Assembly (NCBI GenBank): GCA_903902895.1
Contig: CAIUWO010000617.1
Span: 1 to 52,819 of the forward strand
Source of the DNA: Candidatus Hydrogenedentota bacterium
GTDB lineage: Bacteria; Hydrogenedentota; Hydrogenedentia; Hydrogenedentales; CAITNO01
Reading direction: 5' to 3'
Length of the DNA stretch: 52,819 nt
In this document: positions 34,537-43,147 of the stretch, piece after piece
How the letters are laid out: the number at the start of each line of letters is the position of its first letter
Numbering within the stretch: the stretch's first letter is position 1
The notes under the pieces: model-generated
What the model was told of the DNA's origin: nothing
The model's database searches: none
What the model saw: only the letters and a program-made list of their open reading frames with translations
Program-made: the position numbers and the translations under genes

Positions 34537-34555
34537 TTTATTGCAGGTGTGGCAA
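34527..34555 (-). promoter_or_regulatory. Promoter of thyX-nrdJ
   Basis: Minus strand: -35 TTGCCA (34555-34550), 17-bp spacer, -10 TATATA (34532-34527). Expected start near 34520, giving a leader of about 250 nt before thyX. NrdR-like boxes overlap the -10 and lie just downstream. Confidence 0.65.
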
Positions 34556-34780
34556 AAGCGTGAGGCCCACGGTGTCAACCCCTCATGTGGGTGAAAAATC
34601 GGGGACAAACAACTCCTGTTTTGCCGTGCTAAGTCCCTGTTTGCTCATCGTTTCCAAACATTGCATGCCGCTTTCCAGTACCGCGAGGGGGACCGTTGAC
34701 GGCGTGAGATGTGGGAGTACTATGGGACTGTCCGTTTCCCCAAGAAAGGAGCGCGTTTAGGCGTGACGCGAGACCTTTAG

Positions 34781-34796
34781 TATCAATATATTGTGT
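34781..34796. promoter_or_regulatory. NrdR-box-like site, distal pair, box 3
   Basis: TATCAATATATTGTGT matches the NrdR consensus at 13 of 16 positions, all ten central ones included. Paired with the site 41 bp further on (about four helical turns). Confidence 0.6.
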
Positions 34797-34821
34797 TACT
34801 TATCGATATTTCGCAATTTAT

Positions 34822-34837
34822 ACACAATATATTGTGC
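34822..34837. promoter_or_regulatory. NrdR-box-like site, distal pair, box 4
   Basis: ACACAATATATTGTGC matches the NrdR consensus at 15 of 16 positions, the best of the four. A weak minus-strand promoter (CTGACA at 34852-34847, TATATT overlapping the box, 15-bp spacer) may read from here toward thyX. Confidence 0.65.
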
Positions 34838-34932
34838 CACATGCCCTGTCAGCGCATTTCCTAGAGGGGGCTAAATTGACAGTATCCTCGACCCTTTCGC
34901 TTTGCCCCCTTGCGCTGTCGCGCAACCCCGCT

Positions 34933-37320
34933 TCAGTTGACACTGTCGTCCGGCGTTTCAAGGGTGTATCCGCGCCCGTCTCGAGCCCCGGAAAGCAGCG
35001 ACTGCCCCCCGCACAACTTTGCCCGTATCCCGCCATGCTGGTCCGTGCGCCACAAAGGCAGTCCCCGGGCGGCATAACGGCCGGCCACACCGCGCCCCAG
35101 CGCGGGGAGCCGACCCGTGTCGCGGGTGGACACGACCACCGCGTTCGGGCGCACCGCATCAAGAAAGGCTTCGCTGTTTGAGGTGGCCGACCCGTGATGG
35201 GGCGCTTTCAGCAGCTCGGCGCGGCAGTCCCCATTGCTGAGCAGTTTCTCCGCAGCCGCCTCAATATCGCCGGCAAAGAACACCCGGCCCTGCCCCCAGC
35301 CCACGCGCAGCACCAGCGACTGGTCATTGTCCCGGCCGCCGGGAATCTCAGTTGCCGGCGGGCTGAGCACCTCGACTTTCGCCCCCGCAAGGGGTATTTC
35401 GGTGCCCGCCGCCACACGGTGCACCGGCACCCCCTGGCGTTGGCAGGTCTCCAGAAAGAGGGTCTCCAATGCATCCGGCCTCTCTCCGCCAGGCGGGAGC
35501 CAGGCGCCTTTCACGGGGAATTGCTCGACAACATGTATCAGGCCGCCCAGATGGTCGCTGTCGGGATGGGTAGCCACCACGGCATCCAGGCGGCGGAGAC
35601 CATGGACGCGCAGGTATGGCGCAACCACCATCCGCCCCTGGTCCAGTTCAATGTCATCCTTCCGGTCGCCGCCGTCAATGAGCGCCACCGCGCCGGACGG
35701 GGTGACGATGCAGGCCGCGTCCGCGTGGCCCACGTCGAGAAAGTCGATGCGGGGCTGTGCCGGCCGCACAGACCACAGCGTCACCGCCGCCACGGCGCAG
35801 GCGGCGGCAACCACCCACCGCCGCCGCGTGGGCGGCGCGTCGCCCGAAAGCAGACGCCATGCGAGAAACATGGCCGCGAACCACAGCAGCAGCGCAGGCG
35901 GCGTGGGCCGGGAAAGGACGAAATAGCCAGCCGGGGCCGAGGCGGCCCAGCCCACGGCCTGCTCTGTCAGCCACACCACCGGCCACAGCGCGTATCCCGG
36001 CACGACGGCGGCCGCCGGAAAAACGGCCGCAAGGACCACGGTTGCGAAGATAAGCCACAAGGCCACGCCGAGCAGCGGCACCACGGCCAGGTTTGCGGCC
36101 AGCCCGGCCACGGGCAGGATGTGGAAATGCCACACGGCCAGCGGCGCGGACAGCGCCTGCGACCCGACCGTGGCAGCAACGGCCTCGCGCGGCCCCCGCG
36201 GAAGCAGCGTGAACCGCCGCACCAGCGGTTCCTGAAAAAGCAGCAGCGAAGCCATGGACAGATAGGACAACTGAAAGCCGAGGTCGAAGAGACCCGGCGG
36301 CTCGAGGACCAGCAGCACAAAACCGGACAAACCCAGCGCGGTCAGCGTGTCGGGTTCGCGGTCGAACAGCTCGTAGGCCAGCACGGCCGACACCATAAGC
36401 GCCGACCGCAGCGTGGGCGGCTGGGCGCCGGCCGCCAGCGCGAAGAGAAAGACGCCGGCCATCACGCAGGCCGCGCGCAGCCGCCGGTAGGGGATCACCA
36501 TGCCCAGGACCAGCGAAAGGCTGAGGTAGATGAGGCCGACGTGGAGCCCGGACACGGACAGCACATGCACCGTGCCCGACGCCACAAACTGCCCGTAAAG
36601 TTCGCGGTCGAACCCGCTGCGCTCGCCGAGCCAGATGCCCAGCACAAACGGCACCACCCCGGCGGGCACGGCCGCGCACAGCCGCCCGGCCTGCCACTGG
36701 CGAAAATGTGAAATGGCTTGGCGCACCGGCCCGGCAACCTGCCCCGTGTCGGACAGCCCCTCTTTGCGCAGCGTTATTCGACTGAACACCGCCTTGCGGC
36801 GGCACATGTCCTCCAGGCCGTAGACGCCGAAATTGACGGGGCCGATGTCGGGCCGCAGTTCGCCCGTGACCCGAACCTCGGTGCCATCCAGCAACGGCCC
36901 CGTGGGGTCGCGCCAATAGGCCAGACAGCGCCCCCGCAGGGGGAACGTCTCCCCGCCGTCCACGCATGCCGACACGTCCAGCAGGAAGCGCATGCTGTCC
37001 GTGCCGGGAAGAAACACGGGCGCCTCGGACACCGCGCCAATGAGCGTGCAGCGGCGGTTGGGATGCTCCATGGCCAGCAACGACACCCCATCCCCCCCCT
37101 CCGGCGGCGCGCGCAGCGCCCATGCGGCGGCGCCCAGCGCCATGCACAGAAACACAAGCGCGGCCCGGTCCCGCCAGGGAAGCCGCGCCGCCACCCACAC
37201 AACGGCGACAACCGCGAACAGCCCCGCCAGCAGCGCGCCCGCGCCCGGCCCCTGCAGCCAGGCGGCCATGCGGATGCCCAAGGCAAGCCCAAGCGCCATC
37301 CAGACCCAATGCCGGTTCAC
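34933..37320 (-). CDS. comEC: ComEC/Rec2-type DNA-uptake channel protein
   Basis: 795 residues from a GTG at 37320 (GGGGAAAG 8 nt upstream). N-terminal TM helices plus an OB-like DUF4131 domain (~70-190) are followed by the Competence domain (~215-500) with SGTVHVLSVSGLHVGLIY and ALAAGAQPPTLRSALM. The metallo-beta-lactamase domain (~530-790) has IDFLDVGHADA (usual DVGQGDA is changed to GHADA), THPDSDHLGG (HxDxDH metal site intact) and LKAPHHGSATSNSEAFL. Forms the inner-membrane pore for single-stranded DNA in natural transformation; the MBL domain is thought to degrade the other strand. With pilT it hints at competence, though no other com genes are here. Confidence 0.94.
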   Translation of the reverse strand: MNRHWVWMALGLALGIRMAAWLQGPGAGALLAGLFAVVAVVWVAARLPWRDRAALVFLCMALGAAAWALRAPPEGGDGVSLLAMEHPNRRCTLIGAVSEAPVFLPGTDSMRFLLDVSACVDGGETFPLRGRCLAYWRDPTGPLLDGTEVRVTGELRPDIGPVNFGVYGLEDMCRRKAVFSRITLRKEGLSDTGQVAGPVRQAISHFRQWQAGRLCAAVPAGVVPFVLGIWLGERSGFDRELYGQFVASGTVHVLSVSGLHVGLIYLSLSLVLGMVIPYRRLRAACVMAGVFLFALAAGAQPPTLRSALMVSAVLAYELFDREPDTLTALGLSGFVLLVLEPPGLFDLGFQLSYLSMASLLLFQEPLVRRFTLLPRGPREAVAATVGSQALSAPLAVWHFHILPVAGLAANLAVVPLLGVALWLIFATVVLAAVFPAAAVVPGYALWPVVWLTEQAVGWAASAPAGYFVLSRPTPPALLLWFAAMFLAWRLLSGDAPPTRRRWVVAAACAVAAVTLWSVRPAQPRIDFLDVGHADAACIVTPSGAVALIDGGDRKDDIELDQGRMVVAPYLRVHGLRRLDAVVATHPDSDHLGGLIHVVEQFPVKGAWLPPGGERPDALETLFLETCQRQGVPVHRVAAGTEIPLAGAKVEVLSPPATEIPGGRDNDQSLVLRVGWGQGRVFFAGDIEAAAEKLLSNGDCRAELLKAPHHGSATSNSEAFLDAVRPNAVVVSTRDTGRLPALGRGVAGRYAARGLPLWRTDQHGGIRAKLCGGQSLLSGARDGRGYTLETPDDSVN

Positions 37321-37651
37321 GGGTTGTCTTTCCCCGCCACTTTTCCGACCGCGCCCCCGCGGCGCGGTGCATGGGGACCATGGTAATCACCCCCGACTCG
37401 GGGATCAACCAAACCCGGCAATGCTCAGCGATGTGAAATTCTGACCTTTTGCGCTGCCGCGCACCGGGCACGACCGGGAGCACCCGCCCGAGCACAAACA
37501 TTACCCAATTCATTCCCCAATGCCCCCGTTCGTACCCATCGGGCGGTCTGGCCGCGGCCAAGACAGTTCACACGCCATCGGAGCGAAGATTCTTGAGGAC
37601 GCGCCGCCGCGCAGTCTCCGGTGCTTTGCTGCAATTTTTGCGCGCCACTTG
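37321..37651. other. Gene-free interval
   Basis: No supported gene between the comEC start and the transposase remnant. The minus-strand frame at 37510-37713 continues the remnant's C-terminal basic tail after a frame change and may be its decayed end. Confidence 0.4.
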
Positions 37652-37858
37652 TCAGCGCAGGGCGAGCAGCACCAGGTTGTGGCAGAACACCGCGCAGCCC
37701 ACACCGGCGGCAAAATGCCTGTATCCCCTGAAAAGGCACCGGTCCGGCTTGAAAGTGCGTTTTAGCACCGGGATGGCTCCCCCGGCACCCGCGCGGAAAC
37801 GCTGGCCGTTCTGGATGGCGTGTGTGTGCTCGCGCTCTTCTTCGGCCTCGGTGCGCCG
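37652..37858 (-). pseudogene. C-terminal remnant of a DDE transposase (ISNCY-like)
   Basis: The last ~60 residues before the stop at 37652 (AIPVLKRTFKPDRCLFRGY, then HFAAGVGCAVFCHNLVLLALR) match the end of DDE transposases of the ISNCY/IS5-like kind, which usually end LKRxFGLxRCxYRG...AVxAHNLxxLAR. No N-terminal or catalytic DDE part is found upstream; instead a tRNA gene follows within 52 bp. Thus a 5'-truncated fossil lying against a tRNA, a frequent integration hotspot. Confidence 0.6.
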
Positions 37859-37867
37859 TCCAATGAT

Positions 37868-37897
37868 TTGACTCGGGCACGCTGTCTCCGGTAATAT
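37868..37897 (+). promoter_or_regulatory. Promoter of tRNA-Leu
   Basis: TTGACT (37868-37873) and TAATAT (37892-37897) are 18 bp apart and end 12 bp before the tRNA 5' end. Confidence 0.65.
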
Positions 37898-37909
37898 CAC
37901 GTTGCCTTC

Positions 37910-37995
37910 GCCGGAGTGGTGGAATGGCAGACACGCACGGTTCAGGTCCGTGTGCTCGCAAGGGCGTGGAGGTTCAAGTCCTCTCTCCGGCACCA
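37910..37995 (+). tRNA. tRNA-Leu (anticodon CAG)
   Basis: 86 nt including encoded CCA. Acceptor stem gccggag/ctccggc, anticodon stem cacgg/ccgtg with loop ttcaggt giving anticodon CAG (reads CUG), a long variable arm as in class II tRNAs, and T-loop ttcaagt on a ggagg stem with one G-U pair. Own promoter upstream and a strong terminator 13 nt downstream. Confidence 0.97.
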
Positions 37996-38007
37996 TTGAA
38001 AAAGAAC

Positions 38008-38043
38008 ACGGGCCGCTGATGGAAACATCAGCGGCCCGTTTCG
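38008..38043 (+). terminator. Rho-independent terminator after tRNA-Leu
   Basis: Perfect 14-bp stem acgggccgctgatg/catcagcggcccgt with a GAAA tetraloop and tt following. It lies between the tRNA and the convergent PP2C gene. Because the left side reads caatgg...aaaaag, it may work in both directions. Confidence 0.85.
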
Positions 38044-38066
38044 CATTTATTGGGGGTGGGGTGCCG

Positions 38067-38999
38067 TCAACGCAACAGCGTGAGTCCCAGTCCGGCGGCA
38101 AAGCACAGCACGCCGAAGAGGAGCCAGCCGACCACACGGCCGGCGGAGATGTTCTTCTCGCGCATGCGTTCCCGGAACCGCAGCCAGGACAGGCGCCATG
38201 GGTCGGGGTCCACCACGGCCACAATCACCGTGATGTTGTCCTTGCCGCCGCCGGCCAGCGCCAGGTCGACCAGGCGCTTCGCCATGGCTTTGGCCGTGAC
38301 CGGGCGGGCCAGTTCGGCGGCGATTTCGGAATCGCGCACCATGTTCACCAGCCCGTCGGTGCACAGCAGCACCACGTCGCCGGGCGAAAGCAGCCAGCGG
38401 TAGGTGTCGACCTCCATCTCCGGGTGGGTGCCGATGCTGCGCGTGACCAGGTTCTTGCGCTTGTCCTTTTCCGCCTCATCGCGGGTCATCAGGCCCAGCT
38501 TGACCTGTTCATCGACCCACGAATGGTCTTCGGTGCGCGAAAGGATGACCCCGTCGCGCAGATGGTACGCGCGCGAATCGCCCACGTTGCCTATCCACGC
38601 CATGCGCGGCTCGACCAGCATGGACAGCAGCGTCGTGCCCATGGGCCGGCCGCTCTGCACCAGGTCGCAGTTTGTCTGAAAAATGCTGGCGTTGGCGCGG
38701 TTCATGGCCGCGCGTATTTGAGGCAGAAAACCGAGTGTGGCGGCATCGAGCACGACATCCACGTTCGGCGAATCGGGCTCCGGCGGATCCTCCTTGACCA
38801 GGTCCCGGAGAATGGAAACGGCAAGCTTTGACGCAATGTCACCGCCCGTGTGTCCGCCCAAGCCGTCCGCCACAACCAGAAACGCACCCTGCTTGAAAAG
38901 TTTCAGGCCGGGGGCGTCCTCGCCGAAGATGCCAAAACTGTCCTCGTTTTTTTCTTTTCTTCGGCCGATGTGTGTGATACCGGCCACATCCAACAGCAT
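38067..38999 (-). CDS. PP2C-family protein serine/threonine phosphatase with C-terminal membrane anchor
   Basis: 310 residues from ATG 38999 (AGGAG 7 nt upstream). Metal-site motifs: GRRKEKNEDSFGIF (Arg and Asp), VVADGLGGHTGGDIAS, MAWIGNVGDSRAYHLRDG, LLCTDGLVNMV and GGGKDNITVIVAVV. All PP2C Mg/Mn ligands are in place. The last ~25 residues form a TM helix (VVGWLLFGVLCFAAGLGLTLL), so the catalytic domain is on the cytoplasmic face. Removes phosphate from Ser/Thr of Hanks-type kinase targets; no kinase gene lies in the window. Confidence 0.93.
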   Translation of the reverse strand: MLLDVAGITHIGRRKEKNEDSFGIFGEDAPGLKLFKQGAFLVVADGLGGHTGGDIASKLAVSILRDLVKEDPPEPDSPNVDVVLDAATLGFLPQIRAAMNRANASIFQTNCDLVQSGRPMGTTLLSMLVEPRMAWIGNVGDSRAYHLRDGVILSRTEDHSWVDEQVKLGLMTRDEAEKDKRKNLVTRSIGTHPEMEVDTYRWLLSPGDVVLLCTDGLVNMVRDSEIAAELARPVTAKAMAKRLVDLALAGGGKDNITVIVAVVDPDPWRLSWLRFRERMREKNISAGRVVGWLLFGVLCFAAGLGLTLLR

Positions 39000-39099
39000 G
39001 GCATTTCTCCTTTTCCAAGCCAGAGGATAGCAGACCCCGCCGCCGGGCGGCAAGGGCGGTCTCTTTCATGAAAACACCGGACCGCGCGGTAGCACCCAC

Positions 39100-39127
39100 T
39101 TGACAGCTACTGTAGTTACAGTATAAA
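39100..39127 (+). promoter_or_regulatory. Promoter of the blaI-like/M56 operon
   Basis: TTGACA (39100-39105) and TATAAA (39122-39127), 16-bp spacer. Near-consensus and filled by a perfect dyad, so expected to be strong but repressed. Confidence 0.8.
39108..39123. promoter_or_regulatory. BlaI/MecI-type operator 1
   Basis: Perfect dyad TACTGTA-gt-TACAGTA located between -35 and -10. Known BlaI/MecI operators are TACTACA/TGTAGTA-like dyads, so this fits autorepression by the first gene. Confidence 0.75.
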
Positions 39128-39143
39128 CTATGGTAAACACAGT
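39127..39143. promoter_or_regulatory. BlaI/MecI-type operator 2
   Basis: Weaker dyad actatg/cacagt (5 of 6 pairs) centred 20 bp after operator 1, over the expected transcription start. Confidence 0.5.
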
Positions 39144-39158
39144 ATGGAGGCGCGCAAA

Positions 39159-39557
39159 ATGAAGGCAAAGCAACCGTCCAAACTGGAAATGGCGATTCTG
39201 AGCCGGCTTTGGGAGCAGGGCGGCATGACCGTGCGCGAGGTGATGGAGGCGCTGCCCGATGGCAAGCAGCGCGCCTACACCTCCGTGCTGTCCATCCTGC
39301 AGGCGATGGAGCGCAAGCGTCTGGCGCGCCATGAATGCCGCGGCAATGCGCATGTGTACCATGCGGTGGCGGTTCAGGACACCACGCTGGGCAGTGCGCT
39401 GCGCGACCTGGTGCGCGATGTCTTTGGCGGGTCACCCACGGCGGCGGTGCAGCGCCTGCTGCAGGACGGCGACGTGTCGGGGGCGGAACTGGACGAGGTG
39501 GAACGGCTCATTGCCGAACTGCGCGAAAAGCGGGGTGCCGCCGGGGAGGCAAAATAA
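39159..39557 (+). CDS. BlaI/MecI/CopY-family winged-helix repressor
   Basis: 132 residues from ATG 39159; GGAGG sits 8 nt before it. The ATG at 39144 has no SD and lies in operator/leader DNA. Family start LSKLEMAILSRLW-like (KLEMAILSRLWEQGGMTVREV), then YTSVLSILQAMERKRLARHECRGNAHVYHAV, the wing. The C-terminal dimerisation helices end in EVERLIAELREKRG. Represses its own operon through the TACTGTA dyads; inactivated when the membrane M56 protease, encoded immediately downstream with a 1-nt stop/start overlap (TAATG), cleaves it. Confidence 0.93.
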   Translation: MKAKQPSKLEMAILSRLWEQGGMTVREVMEALPDGKQRAYTSVLSILQAMERKRLARHECRGNAHVYHAVAVQDTTLGSALRDLVRDVFGGSPTAAVQRLLQDGDVSGAELDEVERLIAELREKRGAAGEAK

Positions 39558-42500
39558 TGCCGGGCTTGGCCGCACTGTCCCCAATGGCACTGGGCCATTT
39601 GGAAGCGGTCCTGCTGCACAGCCTTTGGCAGGGGCTGCTCATCAGTCTCGCTGTGTTTGTGCTGCTGCACCGCATCCCGGTGGGGCGGCCCAATCTGCGC
39701 TACGGGATGGCCGTGGCCGGGCTGTTCGGGCTGGTCCTGGCCGTGCTCGTCACCTGGTGCGCGCTGGTCTACATGGAAGGCGCGCGCGTGACGGGGACCG
39801 TGACCGGCATCACACAGGCGGCCACTTCGGCGACGGTGTTGCCGGCGGCGGACACCCCGCCCGCTGCAACGGTGACGCAGTCGCGGACTCCGTCCGCCAT
39901 CGTTCCGGCGCAGGTGCTGCTCTGGTGCTGGTTCGCCGGTGTCATGGTGATGCTGCTGCGCCTGTGCTGGCTGCTGCGCGGCGCGCGCAGCCTGTCGCGG
40001 CGCGCATTGCCCGTGGATGACCCGGTGGTCTGTGCATTGCGCGACGAGATGCGCGCCGCACTGCGTGTCTCACGGCGCGTGACGGTTCGCGCGGTCGAAG
40101 GGCTCGCCTCGCCCGTGGCCATGGGCCTGTTCTGGCCCGTCGTGCTGCTGCCCCTGGCCATGATTACCGGCCTGACGCCCGACCAGCTTCGTGTTGTGCT
40201 TGCCCACGAACTGGCCCACATCCGCCGCTACGATTATCTCGTCAACTTCCTGCAGCTCGTTGTCGAGGCGCTGCTCTACTTCAATCCGGCCGTGTGGTGG
40301 CTGAGCCGTCAGATCCGTATCGAGCGCGAGGCCTGCTGCGACGCGCTCGCCGCCAACCTCTCCGGCGGCCCCGAACCCTACGCCGTCGCGCTGGCCCAAG
40401 TGGCCCGCGCCTGTTTGTGGGGCACGGTCCTTCCCGCCCCGGCCCAGGCCTTTGGCGCGGAACAGCGCCCCGGCAGTCTGGCTGACCGCGTTCGCCGCCT
40501 GCTTCTGCCCGGCTACTGGCCCCGGCTCCGCCTGCGCGGACACAGTATCCTCCTGGGCCTGCTCCTGTCCGCCGCATTGCTGCTGGGCCTCTACCAAAGC
40601 TCCAAACTGGGCGTGGCCTTTGCCGGGTGGTGCTTCACCGACGCCCAGCGTGTGGAGGCGCTGAACGGGATTGACAAAGAACTGATTCCGCGTCCTTGGG
40701 ACCCGAGCGGGCAGCGGGAGCAGGTGAAGGTGTCGGGCCGACTGGTACTGCCCGAGGGCAAGACGCTGCCTGCGGAGGGGGTCAAGGTGGGTTCCACGTG
40801 CATCAACCGAAACTGCACCACTTGTTCGGGCGTCAGGCGGGAGGGCAGTGATTTCTACAGTGAGTTGCCCACCGGTGAAATCTATCTCCTTGCATGCGTG
40901 CCGGGGTACGCACCGAAAGGGGTGGGTCCGTTGCACAGAGACGCGGCACAGCCAATCGAAAACATAGAGATTGTTTTGGAACCATGCATACCGGCCACGA
41001 TTCGGTTTGTGGATGAGAATCACGCGCCTGTTGCGGGCGTGGCAGTGAGCGGGGGGTACCAGTTCCCCTCCTCGGTGAGCACGGTCAGTATCACCCGCAG
41101 TTCCGACGCGGATGGACGCGTCCAAATTGACCAGTCCGACAAGGCGCCGGTTCCCGTTTCGCTCACCGCCGAGGCGCCCGGTTTTGTCCGGGCATCAAGG
41201 AATGACCTGCCCCTGGCCATTGGCACCACCATTGAATGGGTGCTTCAGACCGACAAGCCGATAGAGGGTGTTGTCGTGGACAAGGCCGCCGACACTCCTG
41301 TGGAAGGGGCCGAGGTGGTGCTTTTGTCCAGCGGAGTGGCGAACCTTGTCGTGATGGGCGGGGACGACAAGGTGGTGGCCACCTCCAACGACCGGGGAAA
41401 GTTTGTTCTTCAGGGTTTTGAGAAGAACCAGGAGCATTACCTCTTGGTGCGCCGCGCGGGCTATGGCCCCGAGACAGTCCATATAAGCCAGTCCACCGAG
41501 TCCACGGTGAAAGTGTCGCTGGAGCCGCGGCGTGTACGGGGTGTCATTCGAGGGGACCTGAGCCTTCTGTATCGCAAGAAACCGGATGAACTTCCCGGTT
41601 GGACGAAAAGTCTTCCCCCGGCGGCGAAAATTCTCCTTCGTCACGGCATGGACCGGCTGAATGACACGCTGAACACAGGCACGCCCATGGTGTCCAGCGG
41701 TACGCTTGTGCAGGTGGGCGGGATGTATCAGACCGTTGCCCGCATGGACACGCCGGTTGCAGTCAAAGACGGCCTGGGAACTTTCGAGCTCGACGTTCTG
41801 CCGACAGGCTTGCTCCAAATTGCAGCCGGTCCCATGGTCAGACAAGTGGAATTGCGGGGAACGTCACAGGACGTGACGATTGACCTGATCAAGCCGGAAG
41901 AGTCTCCCCGGCGTCTTGTGAAGTTACATTTTTCCGTGCCTGACGGTGCGCCTGCAGCAGCCGGAACCGTAACGGTCAGCAGTAATGGAAAAGACAACAT
42001 CGCCGCCCAAACCGCCAAAGTGCCCATTGCCGACTCCTGGGGGGAACTGACGGTTCCCGTCCCCGGGAGCGTGACCGTTCAGGTGGACAACCTCGCGGGA
42101 TACCTGCCTAAACCGGAAGGACCCTTTTCTTCTTACGGCTCAACAGGCAACCGCAGCGAGATTCCTGCAGGCGCCGAACCCTTTGTGGTGGAAACGCCCC
42201 TCGAACGTGCAGGCGCCGTGCGTGGCGTGGTGCTGCACGCTGACGGAACGCCGGCGGCATCTGTTCGTGTTAGCGCGTGTGTGGTCATGTCGGAATGGGG
42301 GAAGGGCACCACGTACAATTCCCTTTCCAATATGGCCAATCAAACCACTGCGAAGGGCGAATTTGCCTGTATGCCCGCACCGCTCAATCAGACCATCGAG
42401 GTCACCGCCACGATGGACTGCGCCGCGCAGCGGACAAGCGTCAAACTCTCCGCGTGGAAACCCGTCGGCAACGTGGAACTGAAATTCGGAAAGAGCATTG

Positions 42501-43045
42501 ATGTTCCCGTGCTGGTGCTGGGGCCCGACGGCCTCCCGGCGCCCAATGTGCAGGTGCATTTGACCGGCCCCGTGGGGACCAGTCTGCCCACGGACTTGGG
42601 CGGGCGTTGCGTCTTCCACGGAGTGGACCCGGAGCAGAAATATGTGTTTCGCATTGAACCGGCCCTGCTTTACCAACGCGAAACGGCGCCCTTGACCCCG
42701 GACGGCACCGAGAATGTGCTGCGTTTAAGGGAAGGGCTGCGCCTTGCGGGGGAGACACGTTTCAGCGACACAGACAAACCCGCCGCCAACATCCGGCTTC
42801 GGGCATGTCTGGTGCCCGAAACAGCGCAGGCCGGTACCGACTTCTATTTCACCGACACCACCACGGACGACCAGGGGCGGTTTCTCTTTACCACTCTGAG
42901 TCCCGGCAAATTCCGGCTTGTCATTGGTTTTGACCAGTCCACTGACACGCTGGAATGCGGGTCAGACGAAGAACGCACCTTCACCGCCGGACAGGCCGCG
43001 CCCGCACTGATACGGGTGAAGCCGGTGGAACGGCAGGGTGGGTGA
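39557..43045 (+). CDS. BlaR1/MecR1-like M56 zinc metalloprotease with large C-terminal repeat region
   Basis: 1162 residues. ATG overlaps the repressor stop. Four TM segments: ~16-38, ~50-73, ~117-140 and ~350-368. Between TM3 and TM4 the M56 protease has HELAH at 217-221 and Glu258 in REACCDAL. After TM4, about 790 residues on the outside carry serial carboxypeptidase-regulatory-like/Cna-B-like beta domains (EGVVVDKAADTPVEGAEV; VRGVVLHADGTPAASVRV; APNVQVHL). No penicillin-binding sensor domain (no SxxK/SxN/KTG set) is seen, so it probably senses something other than a beta-lactam, perhaps envelope stress or a glycan/protein ligand. A far longer sensor than in BlaR1 (~600 residues). Confidence 0.88.
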   Translation: MPGLAALSPMALGHLEAVLLHSLWQGLLISLAVFVLLHRIPVGRPNLRYGMAVAGLFGLVLAVLVTWCALVYMEGARVTGTVTGITQAATSATVLPAADTPPAATVTQSRTPSAIVPAQVLLWCWFAGVMVMLLRLCWLLRGARSLSRRALPVDDPVVCALRDEMRAALRVSRRVTVRAVEGLASPVAMGLFWPVVLLPLAMITGLTPDQLRVVLAHELAHIRRYDYLVNFLQLVVEALLYFNPAVWWLSRQIRIEREACCDALAANLSGGPEPYAVALAQVARACLWGTVLPAPAQAFGAEQRPGSLADRVRRLLLPGYWPRLRLRGHSILLGLLLSAALLLGLYQSSKLGVAFAGWCFTDAQRVEALNGIDKELIPRPWDPSGQREQVKVSGRLVLPEGKTLPAEGVKVGSTCINRNCTTCSGVRREGSDFYSELPTGEIYLLACVPGYAPKGVGPLHRDAAQPIENIEIVLEPCIPATIRFVDENHAPVAGVAVSGGYQFPSSVSTVSITRSSDADGRVQIDQSDKAPVPVSLTAEAPGFVRASRNDLPLAIGTTIEWVLQTDKPIEGVVVDKAADTPVEGAEVVLLSSGVANLVVMGGDDKVVATSNDRGKFVLQGFEKNQEHYLLVRRAGYGPETVHISQSTESTVKVSLEPRRVRGVIRGDLSLLYRKKPDELPGWTKSLPPAAKILLRHGMDRLNDTLNTGTPMVSSGTLVQVGGMYQTVARMDTPVAVKDGLGTFELDVLPTGLLQIAAGPMVRQVELRGTSQDVTIDLIKPEESPRRLVKLHFSVPDGAPAAAGTVTVSSNGKDNIAAQTAKVPIADSWGELTVPVPGSVTVQVDNLAGYLPKPEGPFSSYGSTGNRSEIPAGAEPFVVETPLERAGAVRGVVLHADGTPAASVRVSACVVMSEWGKGTTYNSLSNMANQTTAKGEFACMPAPLNQTIEVTATMDCAAQRTSVKLSAWKPVGNVELKFGKSIDVPVLVLGPDGLPAPNVQVHLTGPVGTSLPTDLGGRCVFHGVDPEQKYVFRIEPALLYQRETAPLTPDGTENVLRLREGLRLAGETRFSDTDKPAANIRLRACLVPETAQAGTDFYFTDTTTDDQGRFLFTTLSPGKFRLVIGFDQSTDTLECGSDEERTFTAGQAAPALIRVKPVERQGG

Positions 43046-43147
43046 AATGCAGCTAAGCGAAATGCGACCCACCGCGATCTTCTGTCAGCCTTGATCGCCG
43101 GGGGGGAATGCCGAATGGCATTTGGTTGGGCGGGGAATGTACTGTGG

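Larger units (their letters stand above)
34556..34932. other. Gene-free interval between comEC and the thyX promoter
   Basis: No convincing gene. It holds a second NrdR-box-like pair and a 27-codon minus-strand frame starting at the gcatgcaatg near 34671, with no known product. Segments around 34590-34650 (cggggacaaac, gtccctgtttg) look like remnants of a GGGAC/GTCCC-type palindromic repeat that may have been inserted between the two box pairs. Confidence 0.5.

Noticed and set aside
37859..38224. Minus-strand start reading MVPERGLEPPRP
   Set aside because: Classic artefact of translating the reverse complement of a tRNA-Leu gene.
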